Origin: Seohaeicola saemankumensis | GTDB lineage: Bacteria > Pseudomonadota > Alphaproteobacteria > Rhodobacterales > Rhodobacteraceae | DNA: 64,000 bases | Direction of reading: 5' to 3' | Assembly: GCF_021021435.1 (NCBI RefSeq) | Contig: NZ_JAINWI010000003.1 | Location: forward strand, 186,001 to 250,000 | Shown: positions 1-8,538 of the stretch, piece after piece | How positions within the stretch are numbered: the stretch's first letter is position 1 | Layout of the letters: every line of letters starts with the position of its first letter | Program-made: the position numbers and the translations under genes | Notes under the pieces: model-generated | What the model was told of the DNA's origin: nothing | Seen by the model: the letters and a program-made list of their open reading frames with translations, nothing else | Databases searched by the model: none

Positions 1-389
1 TGGGCGAGAGCCTGCCCGAGCGCGACATGATGGTCAGCCCGAACCACCGGATTCTGGTCAGCAACGAGAAAACCTCGCTCTATTTCGAAGAGCGCGAGGT
101 GCTGGCGGCGGCCAAGCACATGACCGGATCACAAGGAATCAAGGAAATCGAGGTGGAGCGCGCGACCTATATCCACTTCATGTTCGACCAGCACGAGGTC
201 GTATTGTCCAATGGGTGCTGGACCGAAAGCTTCCAGCCGATGGATTATACTCTCAACGGGATCGGTACCGCTCAGCGGAACGAGATTCTCGAACTTTTTC
301 CCGAACTGGCCACGCCGAAAGGGTTGGATGAGTATCTTCCTGCCCGCCGCTCGTTGGCCCATGACGAGGCGATGCTTTTGCATCGGTAA
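1..389 (+). CDS. Hint-domain protein, C-terminal part (5' end outside window)
   Basis: The reading frame is open from the first bases of the window and stops at a TAA at 387-389, so only the C-terminal ~128 residues are visible. The run HRILVSN, then YFEEREVLAAAKH, YIHFMFDQHEVV and the phrase SNGCWTESFQP match the C-terminal half of the Hint (Hedgehog/intein) domain that is common in secreted, often calcium-binding proteins of Rhodobacteraceae. In that family the Hint domain sits near the C terminus behind repeat or calcium-binding modules, but those lie outside this window. The first internal ATG (27) is not the real start because coding continuity extends upstream. Self-processing activity cannot be judged from the fragment. 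Confidence 0.85.
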   Translation, partial: GESLPERDMMVSPNHRILVSNEKTSLYFEEREVLAAAKHMTGSQGIKEIEVERATYIHFMFDQHEVVLSNGCWTESFQPMDYTLNGIGTAQRNEILELFPELATPKGLDEYLPARRSLAHDEAMLLHR

Positions 390-481
390 TCCCAATCAGT
401 TGCAGCTGTCCGGCCTGACATGATTGTCGGCGTGGACTTGACGGGGAAGGGACAGGGGGCTGCGCCTTCCTCGGAAAACAC

Positions 482-516
482 AAAGGTCCGGAAAGCGTGT
501 GCTTTCCGGACCTTTT
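482..516. terminator. Bidirectional intrinsic terminator
   Basis: A perfect 15-bp inverted repeat (482-496 with 501-515) with a GTGT loop ends in TTTT on the plus strand and has the matching A-run on the other side. It lies between the converging Hint-protein and nucleotidyltransferase genes and can serve both. Confidence 0.85.
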
Positions 517-545
517 GCATGGGATGCAGCGCTTCGGGGAAAAGC

Positions 546-1145
546 TCAGCTATTGCCCGCACGCCACGCGGCCCAGGCCTCGGGTGTGTCCAGATCGGTT
601 GTGGCATGTGTATCTGGCAAATCCACCATCAAAACGCAGGTAGCCTGTTCACGCAGCAGATCGCGCGCGCCGCTATCGCCGTGGCATCGGGCCAGATCGG
701 GAAACAGAGCGGCGGGAAAGATGACCGGATGTCCCGCTTGCCCCTGACTGTCCCGCGCGCGCAGGATCGCTGCGGGGGTTGCTTCATGGGCTGCAAGCAT
801 GGTGGACAGATCGGTTTCATCCAGATCAGGCAGGTCGGCGGGCAGGATCATTACGGCATCGCAACCCGCAGGCAGGGCGCTGACGCCTGCACGGATGGAT
901 GCGCCCATGCCTTCGGCGGCATCCGGCACGATCACGGGAATGACCTCCAGCCCGGCAAGGCAGGTCATCCGTGGATGATCGGCTGCGGGCAGGGTGCAAA
1001 GCACGGGCCCTGACGCCACCGCCATCGCGCGACGTAACATCAATTGTAGCAAAGGCTGCCCCGCGACCTGTTCCAACAGCTTGTCGCCCCCCCGCATCCG
1101 CGAAGAGGCACCGGCCGCCAATATCAGGATCGCGCAGCCTGCCAC
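546..1145 (-). CDS. MobA/MocA-like nucleotidyltransferase
   Basis: The 199-aa protein begins with the nucleotide-binding signature of the MobA-like NTP transferase family: LAAGASSRM at residues 9-17 with K22 a few residues later. It also has a GMGASIRAG segment (~79-87) and the metal-binding-type LPADLPDLD around D104. Within this family it most resembles MocA-type cytidylyltransferases that add CMP to the molybdenum cofactor for xanthine-dehydrogenase-family enzymes. No XdhC or molybdoenzyme gene is visible nearby, so the substrate is unproven. It starts 3 bases after the stop of the upstream dehydrogenase gene and is probably cotranscribed with it. The strong hairpin at 482-516 ends the unit. 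Confidence 0.8.
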   Translation of the reverse strand: MAGCAILILAAGASSRMRGGDKLLEQVAGQPLLQLMLRRAMAVASGPVLCTLPAADHPRMTCLAGLEVIPVIVPDAAEGMGASIRAGVSALPAGCDAVMILPADLPDLDETDLSTMLAAHEATPAAILRARDSQGQAGHPVIFPAALFPDLARCHGDSGARDLLREQATCVLMVDLPDTHATTDLDTPEAWAAWRAGNS

Positions 1146-1148
1146 GGA

Positions 1149-3563
1149 TCAGCCCCTCATCCGCGCGCCATCCGCATCGAAAAGCGGGGTCGTGATCAGG
1201 CGGGCAGGGCGCATTTGGCCCATGATTTCGATTTCGACGTCAAGCCCCTCCTGCGCGCGGTCAGATGGCACAAAGCCAAGGGCCACAGACTTGCCCGCGT
1301 AGTGCGAATAGCCGCCCGATGTGCAGAAGCCCTGCACCTTGCCATCCAGCCAGATCGGTTCGTAAGCGACGACATCTGCATCCTCTGCATCGACTTCGAA
1401 CGCGCACAGGCTGCGTGCCGCGCCGGTTTCCCGCTCGTGTTCGGCGGCTTTGCGCCCGATAAAATCGGTGTTTTTCTTGAACGAGATAAACCTGTCCAGC
1501 CCGGTTTCTGCCGCCGTATAGTCGGGCGAGAATTCGTTGAGCCAACTGCCAAAAAACTTGTCCAGCCGCAGGCTCATCATCGCGCGCATGCCGAAAGGTT
1601 TCATGCCGTGTTTCTGGCCTTCCTCCCATAGCACTGACCACAATGCGCGCTGCGCCATCGGATCGCAGTAAATCTCGAACCCCAGATCGCCGGTATAGCT
1701 GACGCGCTGCACGGTGCAATCGGCCATGCCTACTGTCATCTGCCGCACATCCATAAAGGCCATATCGCTGATATCCGTACGCGTGCAGGCGGCCAGCACC
1801 TCGCGCGCCTTGGGGCCTGCGATCTGGAAACCCGTCAGGCGGTCGCTGATATTCTCGACTGTCACGCCGCTATCCGCGTGTTGGTCGAACCAGCGCGTGT
1901 GATAGGCCTGCGCGCCATAGCTGGCGGTCAACTGGAACCGGTCTTCGGCCAGACAGGATACGGTGAAATCCCCGATCAGGCGGCCCTTGGGGGACAGCAT
2001 CGGTGTCAGGCTCAGCCGTCCCGGTTGCGGGATGCGCCCCGCCATGATCCGGCTTAGCCATGCCCGCGCCCCCGCGCCCGTGACCAGATATTTGCCGAAA
2101 TTCTGCACTTCGTTGATGCCGACAGCCTCGCGCACGGCCATGACCTCGCGCGCTGTCGCCTCGAACGCATTGGAGCGGCGGAAACTGGGAGTCTCGAAAC
2201 GCGGCTCGTCGCCGGTCGCGAAGTAGTTGACCACCTCAAGCCCGTATTGCGCGCCCCAGACAGCGCCCATCTTGTCAAAGACATCATACATTGGCGTCGT
2301 GCGGAAAGGCCGCGCAGCGGGAAGCTCTTCATTCGGATAGCTGATGGAAAAGCGTTTCTGGTAGTTCTCGATTACCTTGGGGCGGGTGAAACCCGGCGTT
2401 GTCCAGTTGCCGAAGCGCGCGCAATCCATTGCGAATGTATCGCGCTCGGTCTCGCCCTCGATCATCCATTGCGCCAGCATCAGGCCAACGCCGCCACCTT
2501 GGGAAAAGCCGGCCATGACCGCGCAGGCCGACCAGTAGTTCCGCATTCCGGGGACAGGACCGACCAGCGGATTACCGTCAGGCGCAAAGGTGAATGGCCC
2601 GTGGATCACGGTTTTGACACCCGCACGTTCCAGGATCGGAAAGCGGCGATACGCAAAGGCGATGCTGTCCTCGATCTTGTCGAGGTTATCAGGCAGCAAC
2701 TCATGCCCGAAATTCCACGGCGTGCCGTCCACAGCCCAAGGGCGGCACGGCTGTTCATAGAACCCGATGCACAGCCCGCGCCCTTCCTGCCGCAGATAGC
2801 TTTCGCCGGCAGGGTCCATCACATGCGGATGCTCTGTGTCGCGCTCGTAAATCTCGGGCAGGTCATCGGTGACGATGTATTGATGCTCCATCGGGTGCAG
2901 CGGGAAATAGACGCCTGCCATCGCGCCGACCTCGCGTGCCCAAAGCCCGCCGGCGTTGACCACATGCTCGGCATGCACTGTGCCCTTTTCGGTGACCACA
3001 TCCCATGTGCCGTCGGGGCGCTGGGTGGTGGCGATCACCTTGCAATGGGTTTCGATTGTTGCCCCTCGCATCTTGGCGGCGCGGGCATAGGCATGGGTGG
3101 TGCCCGACGGGTCCAGATGCCCGTCCAAAGGATCGTATAGTCCGCCGACGATACCATCCAGATTTGTGATCGGCGCGATTTTCGCGATCTCTTCGGGCCC
3201 GACAATCTCGGTTTCCAGCCCCATATAGCGGTGCTTGGCGCGTTCCGCGACCAGCATGTCAAAGCGTTCACGATTATCGGCCAGCGTGATGCCACCGACA
3301 TGATGCAGCCCGCAGGACATGCCGGTAATCGCCTCCAACTCCTTGTAAAGACGGATGGTATAGCCTTGCAGCGCGGCCATGTTGGTATCGCCGTTCAGCG
3401 TGTGAAAGCCGCCTGCCGCGTGCCATGTGCTGCCGGATGTCAGTTCCGACCGCTCGATCAGCATGACATCAGACCAACCCAGTTTGGTCAGGTGATACAA
3501 TACCGAGCAGCCGACAACGCCGCCACCGATCACGGCTACTCTGGTTGTGGTTTTCATGGACAT
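1149..3563 (-). CDS. FAD-dependent dimethylglycine/sarcosine dehydrogenase-type oxidoreductase with GcvT domain
   Basis: This 804-aa protein fuses an N-terminal FAD-binding DAO-type oxidoreductase (dinucleotide motif VIGGGVVG at 11-18) to a C-terminal GcvT-like aminomethyltransferase half (from about residue 430). STWHAAG at 46-52 contains His48, equivalent to the histidine that carries covalent FAD in dimethylglycine and sarcosine dehydrogenases. Enzymes of this type oxidatively demethylate N-methylated glycines and pass the C1 unit to tetrahydrofolate. Exact substrate (dimethylglycine, sarcosine, or another N-methyl compound) cannot be told from sequence. The start at 3563 has an AAGGGA Shine-Dalgarno 5 bases upstream; a second ATG lies two codons in. 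The nucleotidyltransferase gene follows after 3 bases. Genes for glycine betaine or choline use are not seen next to it. Confidence 0.88.
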   Translation of the reverse strand: MSMKTTTRVAVIGGGVVGCSVLYHLTKLGWSDVMLIERSELTSGSTWHAAGGFHTLNGDTNMAALQGYTIRLYKELEAITGMSCGLHHVGGITLADNRERFDMLVAERAKHRYMGLETEIVGPEEIAKIAPITNLDGIVGGLYDPLDGHLDPSGTTHAYARAAKMRGATIETHCKVIATTQRPDGTWDVVTEKGTVHAEHVVNAGGLWAREVGAMAGVYFPLHPMEHQYIVTDDLPEIYERDTEHPHVMDPAGESYLRQEGRGLCIGFYEQPCRPWAVDGTPWNFGHELLPDNLDKIEDSIAFAYRRFPILERAGVKTVIHGPFTFAPDGNPLVGPVPGMRNYWSACAVMAGFSQGGGVGLMLAQWMIEGETERDTFAMDCARFGNWTTPGFTRPKVIENYQKRFSISYPNEELPAARPFRTTPMYDVFDKMGAVWGAQYGLEVVNYFATGDEPRFETPSFRRSNAFEATAREVMAVREAVGINEVQNFGKYLVTGAGARAWLSRIMAGRIPQPGRLSLTPMLSPKGRLIGDFTVSCLAEDRFQLTASYGAQAYHTRWFDQHADSGVTVENISDRLTGFQIAGPKAREVLAACTRTDISDMAFMDVRQMTVGMADCTVQRVSYTGDLGFEIYCDPMAQRALWSVLWEEGQKHGMKPFGMRAMMSLRLDKFFGSWLNEFSPDYTAAETGLDRFISFKKNTDFIGRKAAEHERETGAARSLCAFEVDAEDADVVAYEPIWLDGKVQGFCTSGGYSHYAGKSVALGFVPSDRAQEGLDVEIEIMGQMRPARLITTPLFDADGARMRG

Positions 3564-3622
3564 ATCCCTTGCTGATCTGCCGCCAGAGTTTGCTGGACAG
3601 CGTAAAAGGGCAAGCCGGAACG

Positions 3623-3637
3623 CGACAATTTATGTCG
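3623..3637. promoter_or_regulatory. Short inverted repeat upstream of the dehydrogenase gene
   Basis: CGACA-N5-TGTCG is a perfect 5-bp-arm inverted repeat with an AT-only spacer, 60 bases upstream of the dehydrogenase start and inside an otherwise featureless 133-bp gap. It could be a regulator site; no regulator family can be named from it. Confidence 0.3.
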
Positions 3638-3696
3638 TAAAATCTGCAACCGCGTTGCCGCCCCCGCGCGGGGACAGCCGCTGCGCGACTACAGCA

Positions 3697-4998
3697 TCAC
3701 AAAGGGCGGACTTTCAACTTGGTGATCCGGTTCGCCTTGCGACCTGTCACTTCGAAGCGGAATCCGTGAAAGCTGAAGACCTGCCCCACGCTGGGGATCA
3801 TCTGCGCTTCGTGGATCACCAGACCCGCCACCGTATTGGCCTGATCGTCGGGCAGGTTCCAGTCCATCGCGCGGTTCAAATCGCGGATCGTCATGGCACC
3901 TTCCATCGTGAAGTGGCCATCCTTGAGTTTTTGCACCGCATGTTCTGCCGCCGTGTCGAATTCGTCTGTGATCTCGCCCACGATCTCTTCCAGAATATCT
4001 TCCAGCGTGATCAGCCCCTCAAGGCTGCCATACTCGTCCACCACAAGCGCGAAATGCGTGCGGCGGCGCAGGAACTGGCGCATCTGGTCGTCCAGCGTGG
4101 TGGTGTCAGGAATGAAATAGGGCGGCCGAACGACGTCGAGCGCCTTGAAGTCCTTCACCCCGTTGGGCGACGGTTCCGGCCCGAACATCAGCTTGTGCAT
4201 GGCGCGCAGCAGGTCCTTGGCATGGACCACGCCCACGATATTGTCTGGATCGCCCTGATACACGGGCAGGCGCGTATGGCTACTGGACAGTGACAGGCGC
4301 AACAGCTCTTCAGGGTCGATATCAGCGTCGATCATTTCGATCTGGCTGCGGTGCAACATGATCTCCTCGACCGTGCGATCGCCCAGATCCAGCGCCCCAA
4401 GGATACGGTCGCGGTCTTCCTTCTGCACGACTCCCTCGGACTGTCCCAGATAAAGTGCACCCGCGATTTCCTCGCGGACCGCCAGAATATGGCTGTCGGG
4501 ATCGGTCTTGACGCCAAAAAGACGCAAGACACCGCGCACCAGCAATCGCACGGCGCTGACCACGGGAGCGAAAACCTTGACCACCAACTGGATCGGGGCC
4601 GATACCATCGCCGCTGCACTTTCCGCATTGGTGATCGCATAGGTCTTGGGCAGCACTTCGGCAAAGATCAGCACCAGCAGGGTCATGACAAGTGTAGCTA
4701 CAGCCACGCCGCTTTCCCCGAAAAGCCGCGTCAGAAGGGCCGTGGCCAGCGACGTGGCCAGAATGTTCACAAGGTTATTGCCCAGCAGAACCGAGCCGAT
4801 CAGCCGCTCGTTATCCTCGGTGATCACCAGCGCACGAGCTGCCCCTTTCGACCCCTTATCAGCCTGCGCCCGCAATTTGCCGCGCGACGCCGCTGTCAGG
4901 GCGGTTTCACTGCCCGAGAAGAAGGCCGACATCACCAGAAGCACACCGATCCCGCTTGCGGTGATCCAGAACGCGGCATCCAGAACAGTCATATCCAT
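3697..4998 (-). CDS. CNNM/CBS-domain (HlyC/CorC family) membrane protein
   Basis: A 433-aa protein with the standard three-part layout of the family: an N-terminal DUF21/CNNM transmembrane domain (hydrophobic segments within residues ~1-150, starting with AAFWITASGIGVLLVMSAFF), a pair of CBS domains (HTRLPVYQGDPDNIVGVVHAKDLL and FALVVDEYGSLEGLITLEDILEEIVGEI) and a C-terminal CorC_HlyC domain. Members are linked to magnesium/cobalt efflux or resistance, and some were historically called hemolysins. The name implies inner-membrane location. It lies 81 bp downstream of xerD on the same strand and may share its transcript. ATGs at 4998 and 4992 are both possible; neither has a strong ribosome-binding site. 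Confidence 0.88.
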   Translation of the reverse strand: MDMTVLDAAFWITASGIGVLLVMSAFFSGSETALTAASRGKLRAQADKGSKGAARALVITEDNERLIGSVLLGNNLVNILATSLATALLTRLFGESGVAVATLVMTLLVLIFAEVLPKTYAITNAESAAAMVSAPIQLVVKVFAPVVSAVRLLVRGVLRLFGVKTDPDSHILAVREEIAGALYLGQSEGVVQKEDRDRILGALDLGDRTVEEIMLHRSQIEMIDADIDPEELLRLSLSSSHTRLPVYQGDPDNIVGVVHAKDLLRAMHKLMFGPEPSPNGVKDFKALDVVRPPYFIPDTTTLDDQMRQFLRRRTHFALVVDEYGSLEGLITLEDILEEIVGEITDEFDTAAEHAVQKLKDGHFTMEGAMTIRDLNRAMDWNLPDDQANTVAGLVIHEAQMIPSVGQVFSFHGFRFEVTGRKANRITKLKVRPL

Positions 4999-5079
4999 TG
5001 CTTGCTTGTCCTCACAGGGTTTCAGAGGGTTATGGCGATGATATGGGCCCCGTTCAAGAGGCGCACACCTGTCCGGCCT

Positions 5080-6006
5080 CTACTTGCGCGCGAGCGGGTG
5101 GTGATCCATGACCAGCGCGGTCAGTCTTTCGTCCAGCACATGGGTATAGATCTCGGTCGTTGCCACATCGGCATGGCCCAGAAGCGTCTGGATCGCCCGC
5201 AGATCGGCCCCGTTGGCCAGAAGATGCGTGGCAAAGGCATGGCGCAGCGTATGCGGTGTGACCTTGGCGGGCGATATGCCGGCTTGCACGGCCATACCCT
5301 TGATCAGCATGTAGAACATATGCCGTGTGAGATGGCCCTGCTTGCCCGTTGATGGAAACAGGTATTTCGACGCAGCTTTGCCCTTGGCGCGCAACGCGTC
5401 CTGCGATGCGTCGCGCAAAGACAGCCAGATCGTCATCGCCTCGCGGGCAGGGGGCGACAGCGGCACCATACGTTCCTTGCCCCCCTTGCCCATGATGAGC
5501 AACATCCGCGGATCGCCTCGCGCTGCCGCGACCGGAAGCGACACCAACTCGCTGACCCGCATACCCGTGGCATAGAGAAGCTCCATCAGACAGGTGTTGC
5601 GGACACGGTCCTCGCGCTGGCGGCCCAGATTGCGCGCTGCGTCCAGCAGGCGGTCCACCTCTTCAACGCTCAGGATCTTGGGCAGGCGTTGGTCGCGACC
5701 GGGGCCGGTGATCTGGATCGCGGGATTGTCTTCGCGCCAGCCCTCCTCGAACGCAAAACGGTACAGCTGCCGTATCGCCGACAAGCGCCGCGCGCGGGTG
5801 GATTTGGCCAGCCCCTGCGCGTCGCAATGGATCAGGTAGGCCTCGACATCCTGCCGCGTGACTGCGCCGAAATCGCCGCGTCCCTCCAGCCAACCGGCAA
5901 AATCCTTGAGGTCGCGCCCATAGGCCAGCAAAGTATTGGTGGCCGCACCCAGTTCGGCAGCCTGCGCTTCCAGAAAGCTAGAAATCCAGCGTGCACTGTC
6001 CCGCAT
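5080..6006 (-). CDS. xerD: Tyrosine recombinase XerD
   Basis: A 308-aa tyrosine recombinase of the length expected for chromosome-dimer-resolving Xer enzymes. The N-terminal SAM-like core-binding domain covers about 1-90 and the catalytic domain about 108-300. All six active-site positions are visible: R150 (GMRVSEL), K174 (GKGGKER), H252 and R255 (HTLRH), H278 (LLGHAD) and nucleophile Y287 (EIYTHV). With XerC it resolves chromosome dimers at dif during division. The choice of XerD over XerC rests on similarity and on the aroK-divergent position usual in Rhodobacteraceae. It starts 5 bp after the stop of the upstream envelope-protein gene. No sign of a phage or integron context. Confidence 0.9.
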   Translation of the reverse strand: MRDSARWISSFLEAQAAELGAATNTLLAYGRDLKDFAGWLEGRGDFGAVTRQDVEAYLIHCDAQGLAKSTRARRLSAIRQLYRFAFEEGWREDNPAIQITGPGRDQRLPKILSVEEVDRLLDAARNLGRQREDRVRNTCLMELLYATGMRVSELVSLPVAAARGDPRMLLIMGKGGKERMVPLSPPAREAMTIWLSLRDASQDALRAKGKAASKYLFPSTGKQGHLTRHMFYMLIKGMAVQAGISPAKVTPHTLRHAFATHLLANGADLRAIQTLLGHADVATTEIYTHVLDERLTALVMDHHPLARK

Positions 6007-6011
6007 CCCGC

Positions 6012-7721
6012 TTAACCCCGCCGGTCCATCAGCACCAGTTGCAGCGCGGCCCGCCGCGCCGTGTCTTCCAGACCCACGCTGCGCAAGGTGGCAATCCCGT
6101 CGGCCAGCCCCGTCAACTCGCCCTGCGTGGCGCGTTGCAGCATCTGGATCGTGCGCAGGATCACCTCGCCCAGCCGTTGTTCTGCCAGCAGGGAGGCCAT
6201 GACATCGGGTGGTGCATCGGCTTTGAAGCCCTGCAGGATCGCGGCCTGCATCGCATCAGAGGCCACCAGCCCGTCGGTCTGTCCGCGCGCGATTCCGCTG
6301 GCAAAGCCGAATAGCGGGTGGCTGCCTGCCTGCGCCAGCGCCGCAGCCTCGTAATCGGGGCCAAGCAGCGCGATCCGGTAGGCCAGTGCCGCTGTGCTGC
6401 CGGACAGGTCCAGCCGCATCAGGGCCGAGCTGTATAGGCTCGAGAACGCCACGCCCAGATCGGCCGCCAGCATCGCGGGCCAGACGCGGGGCAGGGTGAC
6501 GGACACGGCATTGCTGTCGCCCGCCCGCATCGCATCGTCAAAGCGCTGGACAGCCGCGACCCTGTCCCAGACCCCGCCCGAGGCGGCGGGCTCGCGGGCC
6601 GAATAGATGCCCAGCAGACGGTTGGCGGCCAGCGCGCCGGAACTGGCCAGACGCTCCGCGGCCTCGATTTGTGCGCGCCATCCGGCCGTGTCGCGCAGGT
6701 CGGCCACCGCAAAGGCGCGAGGCAGGGGCGCCGTGGTCAGAGGTTCGCCCAAAGCCTCATAAAGCCGGAAAACCAACGGAGTCGGGCGCACGGGTGCGCG
6801 GGGCAGGTCCATGTCCTCGAATAATTCGGGGTCCATGAACCGTGCCAGCAGTTCCGCCTCGATTTCGGGCAACGCGTCCAGTGCGCGGGCTGTGTCCAGC
6901 GTTAGCATCGCACTGGCCCAGTCACCGCGACGGGCTGTGCAGAAAACCTGCGCGCCATAAGACGGGGAAAGATGGGGCGCTCGCAGCAATGCGGCACAGG
7001 CGGTATCCTCGGCGCCAGTCAGAAGTGTCGCATCGAACCAGCGCGCGAACAACTCGGGCGTTTCCGGCCCCGCCCGTTCCAGCAACGCCTGCGCGGTCTC
7101 GACAGCACCAAGGCGCATCAATGCGTCGATCCGCGCCTGCAACAGTCGGCTGTCAAGGCCGGCATCGGCGGGGGCATCCGCCTCGGCCAGCAACAGCGTA
7201 TAGAGCAGGGTCTGCATGGCAGGCAGTCCGCCGCGTAAAGGCTCGTCGATCAGTGACACCAGATCCGCGGTCTGGCTGCCCTGCCACAGACTAAGCGGTA
7301 GCCCTGAAACCGAGGCAGGCAGCAGGCCCACCGCATCCAGACCCGCACTGTCCAGCGGTGTCACCGTAACATCGGGAATAACCGCCGAGTCGGACACGGG
7401 CGGCTCGGCAATCGGTAACTGTCCGGCCAGCGCTCCCCTGTCCGGTGACAGTTGCGGCAATGCCAGACCGGTGCTGTCATTTAGCCAGTCAATCGCGGAC
7501 AGCGGTTGTGCGACAGGTTGGGTCACCGTGACCCCGTCCGGCAGCGCGTCGCCTTGCGCCATCAAATGGTTCGGCAACACGAGGGCCGAGATCAGCGCCA
7601 CGGGCACCAACCGGCCTGCCCGTCGCTGCGACCCCTGTCGCGCAGGGCTGCTGGCAGTGCCGTCATCTTGTCGGCGCAGGTTTATGCCTGACCAGACCGG
7701 ACAGGCGGCCTCATTCGGCAT
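6012..7721 (-). CDS. Large envelope protein of unknown function
   Basis: I do not recognise a characterised family. From the ATG at 7721 (AGAAGG Shine-Dalgarno 9 bases upstream) the product is 569 aa. It has an arginine-rich N-terminal stretch, then a hydrophobic segment at about residues 37-54 ending in MAQGD, which looks like a signal peptide with a long n-region. The rest is Ala/Leu-rich and appears all-helical, reminiscent of TPR/HEAT-type repeats. The frame is open further upstream (to 7796), but that part overlaps the 49-aa gene read in another frame, so the shorter start is preferred. It overlaps that gene by 11 bp and is followed by xerD after 5 bp. The conserved placement suggests an envelope or division-related role; this is inference. 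Confidence 0.75.
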   Translation of the reverse strand: MPNEAACPVWSGINLRRQDDGTASSPARQGSQRRAGRLVPVALISALVLPNHLMAQGDALPDGVTVTQPVAQPLSAIDWLNDSTGLALPQLSPDRGALAGQLPIAEPPVSDSAVIPDVTVTPLDSAGLDAVGLLPASVSGLPLSLWQGSQTADLVSLIDEPLRGGLPAMQTLLYTLLLAEADAPADAGLDSRLLQARIDALMRLGAVETAQALLERAGPETPELFARWFDATLLTGAEDTACAALLRAPHLSPSYGAQVFCTARRGDWASAMLTLDTARALDALPEIEAELLARFMDPELFEDMDLPRAPVRPTPLVFRLYEALGEPLTTAPLPRAFAVADLRDTAGWRAQIEAAERLASSGALAANRLLGIYSAREPAASGGVWDRVAAVQRFDDAMRAGDSNAVSVTLPRVWPAMLAADLGVAFSSLYSSALMRLDLSGSTAALAYRIALLGPDYEAAALAQAGSHPLFGFASGIARGQTDGLVASDAMQAAILQGFKADAPPDVMASLLAEQRLGEVILRTIQMLQRATQGELTGLADGIATLRSVGLEDTARRAALQLVLMDRRG

Positions 7722-7860
7722 CCAGTGTAACCTTCTGGCGTATCTCTTGCTGCGGGCGGGAAAAATCCTCGCCCAGATGAGGACCGACATAAGCATAGAT
7801 CACGACACCGATTGCCCCTAAAACAACGAGGTAAATAATGTATTTCAGAATGCGTCTCAT
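7711..7860 (-). CDS. Small single-pass membrane protein, 49 aa
   Basis: A short gene reading MRRILKYIIYLVVLGAIGVV at its start, i.e. a positively charged N terminus followed by one transmembrane helix (about residues 7-24), then a short hydrophilic tail ending VTLDAE. The stop overlaps the start of the large envelope protein gene by 11 bp, the usual sign of translational coupling, so the two are probably one functional unit with xerD downstream. The start codon lies 129 bp from the divergent aroK start, leaving room for a shared promoter region. No function is known to me. A coding call is supported by the classic K/R-then-hydrophobic composition, the overlap and the absence of another gene on this strand. 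Confidence 0.65.
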   Translation of the reverse strand: MRRILKYIIYLVVLGAIGVVIYAYVGPHLGEDFSRPQQEIRQKVTLDAE

Positions 7861-7989
7861 GGTGTCCTGCTTCTCCGCCTGCCCGCGCGGTCCCTTTTTT
7901 GCAAGTTATAACTGGCATTTTCCGCAAGATCACGTCATTCAATCACGAAGTTGCAAAAAACGGCACAACTTGGCCGAAACAGGCGGGCG

Positions 7990-8538
7990 ATGGGCTGGAA
8001 GCTGAAAAAGACTGTGGTTCTTGTTGGGATGATGGGGGCGGGGAAAACGGCTGTGGGCAAGGCGTTGGCCACCCGTCTGAATGTGTCTTTCCTTGATTCG
8101 GATGCCGAAATCGAAAAGGCCGCAGCGCGCACGATCCCCGAGATTTTTGCCCGTGACGGCGAGGAATTCTTTCGCCTGAAAGAAAGCCAGATCATCGAAC
8201 GTCTGCTTGAGGGCGCGAACGGGATTCTGTCAACCGGCGGGGGTGCCTTTCTGGCGGCGCGCAACCGTGAAGCCATTTCCGCCCGTGGTGTGGCGGTCTG
8301 GCTGGATGCCGATCTGCCTTTGCTATGGCAACGTGTGCGCCACAAGGAAAGCCGCCCCTTGTTGCGGACGGCTGATCCTTTGAGCACGCTGACCGCGCTT
8401 TACGAGGCGCGTGTGGATATCTATGCACTGGCCGATCTGCGGGTAAAGGTCGATCCGGTGGCCTCGATCGAAGAGACCGCCGCGCAGGTGCTTGAGGTGC
8501 TTCTGACCCGCCCCGATGTGCTGGAGCAAAGCCAATGA
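7990..8538 (+). CDS. aroK: Shikimate kinase
   Basis: The 182-aa protein phosphorylates shikimate at the 3-hydroxyl, a step of the common aromatic amino acid pathway in the cytoplasm. The P-loop GMMGAGKT is at residues 13-20, the shikimate-binding DSD at 36-38, the STGGGAF glycine triplet in the centre, and SRPLL near the lid. The frame is open from a TTG at 7951, but the ATG at 7990 with an AGGCGGG element gives the length normal for the family. The stop overlaps the aroB start by 4 bases (ATGA), so the two are translationally coupled, as in many proteobacteria. Divergent from the small membrane protein gene. Confidence 0.95.
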   Translation: MGWKLKKTVVLVGMMGAGKTAVGKALATRLNVSFLDSDAEIEKAAARTIPEIFARDGEEFFRLKESQIIERLLEGANGILSTGGGAFLAARNREAISARGVAVWLDADLPLLWQRVRHKESRPLLRTADPLSTLTALYEARVDIYALADLRVKVDPVASIEETAAQVLEVLLTRPDVLEQSQ

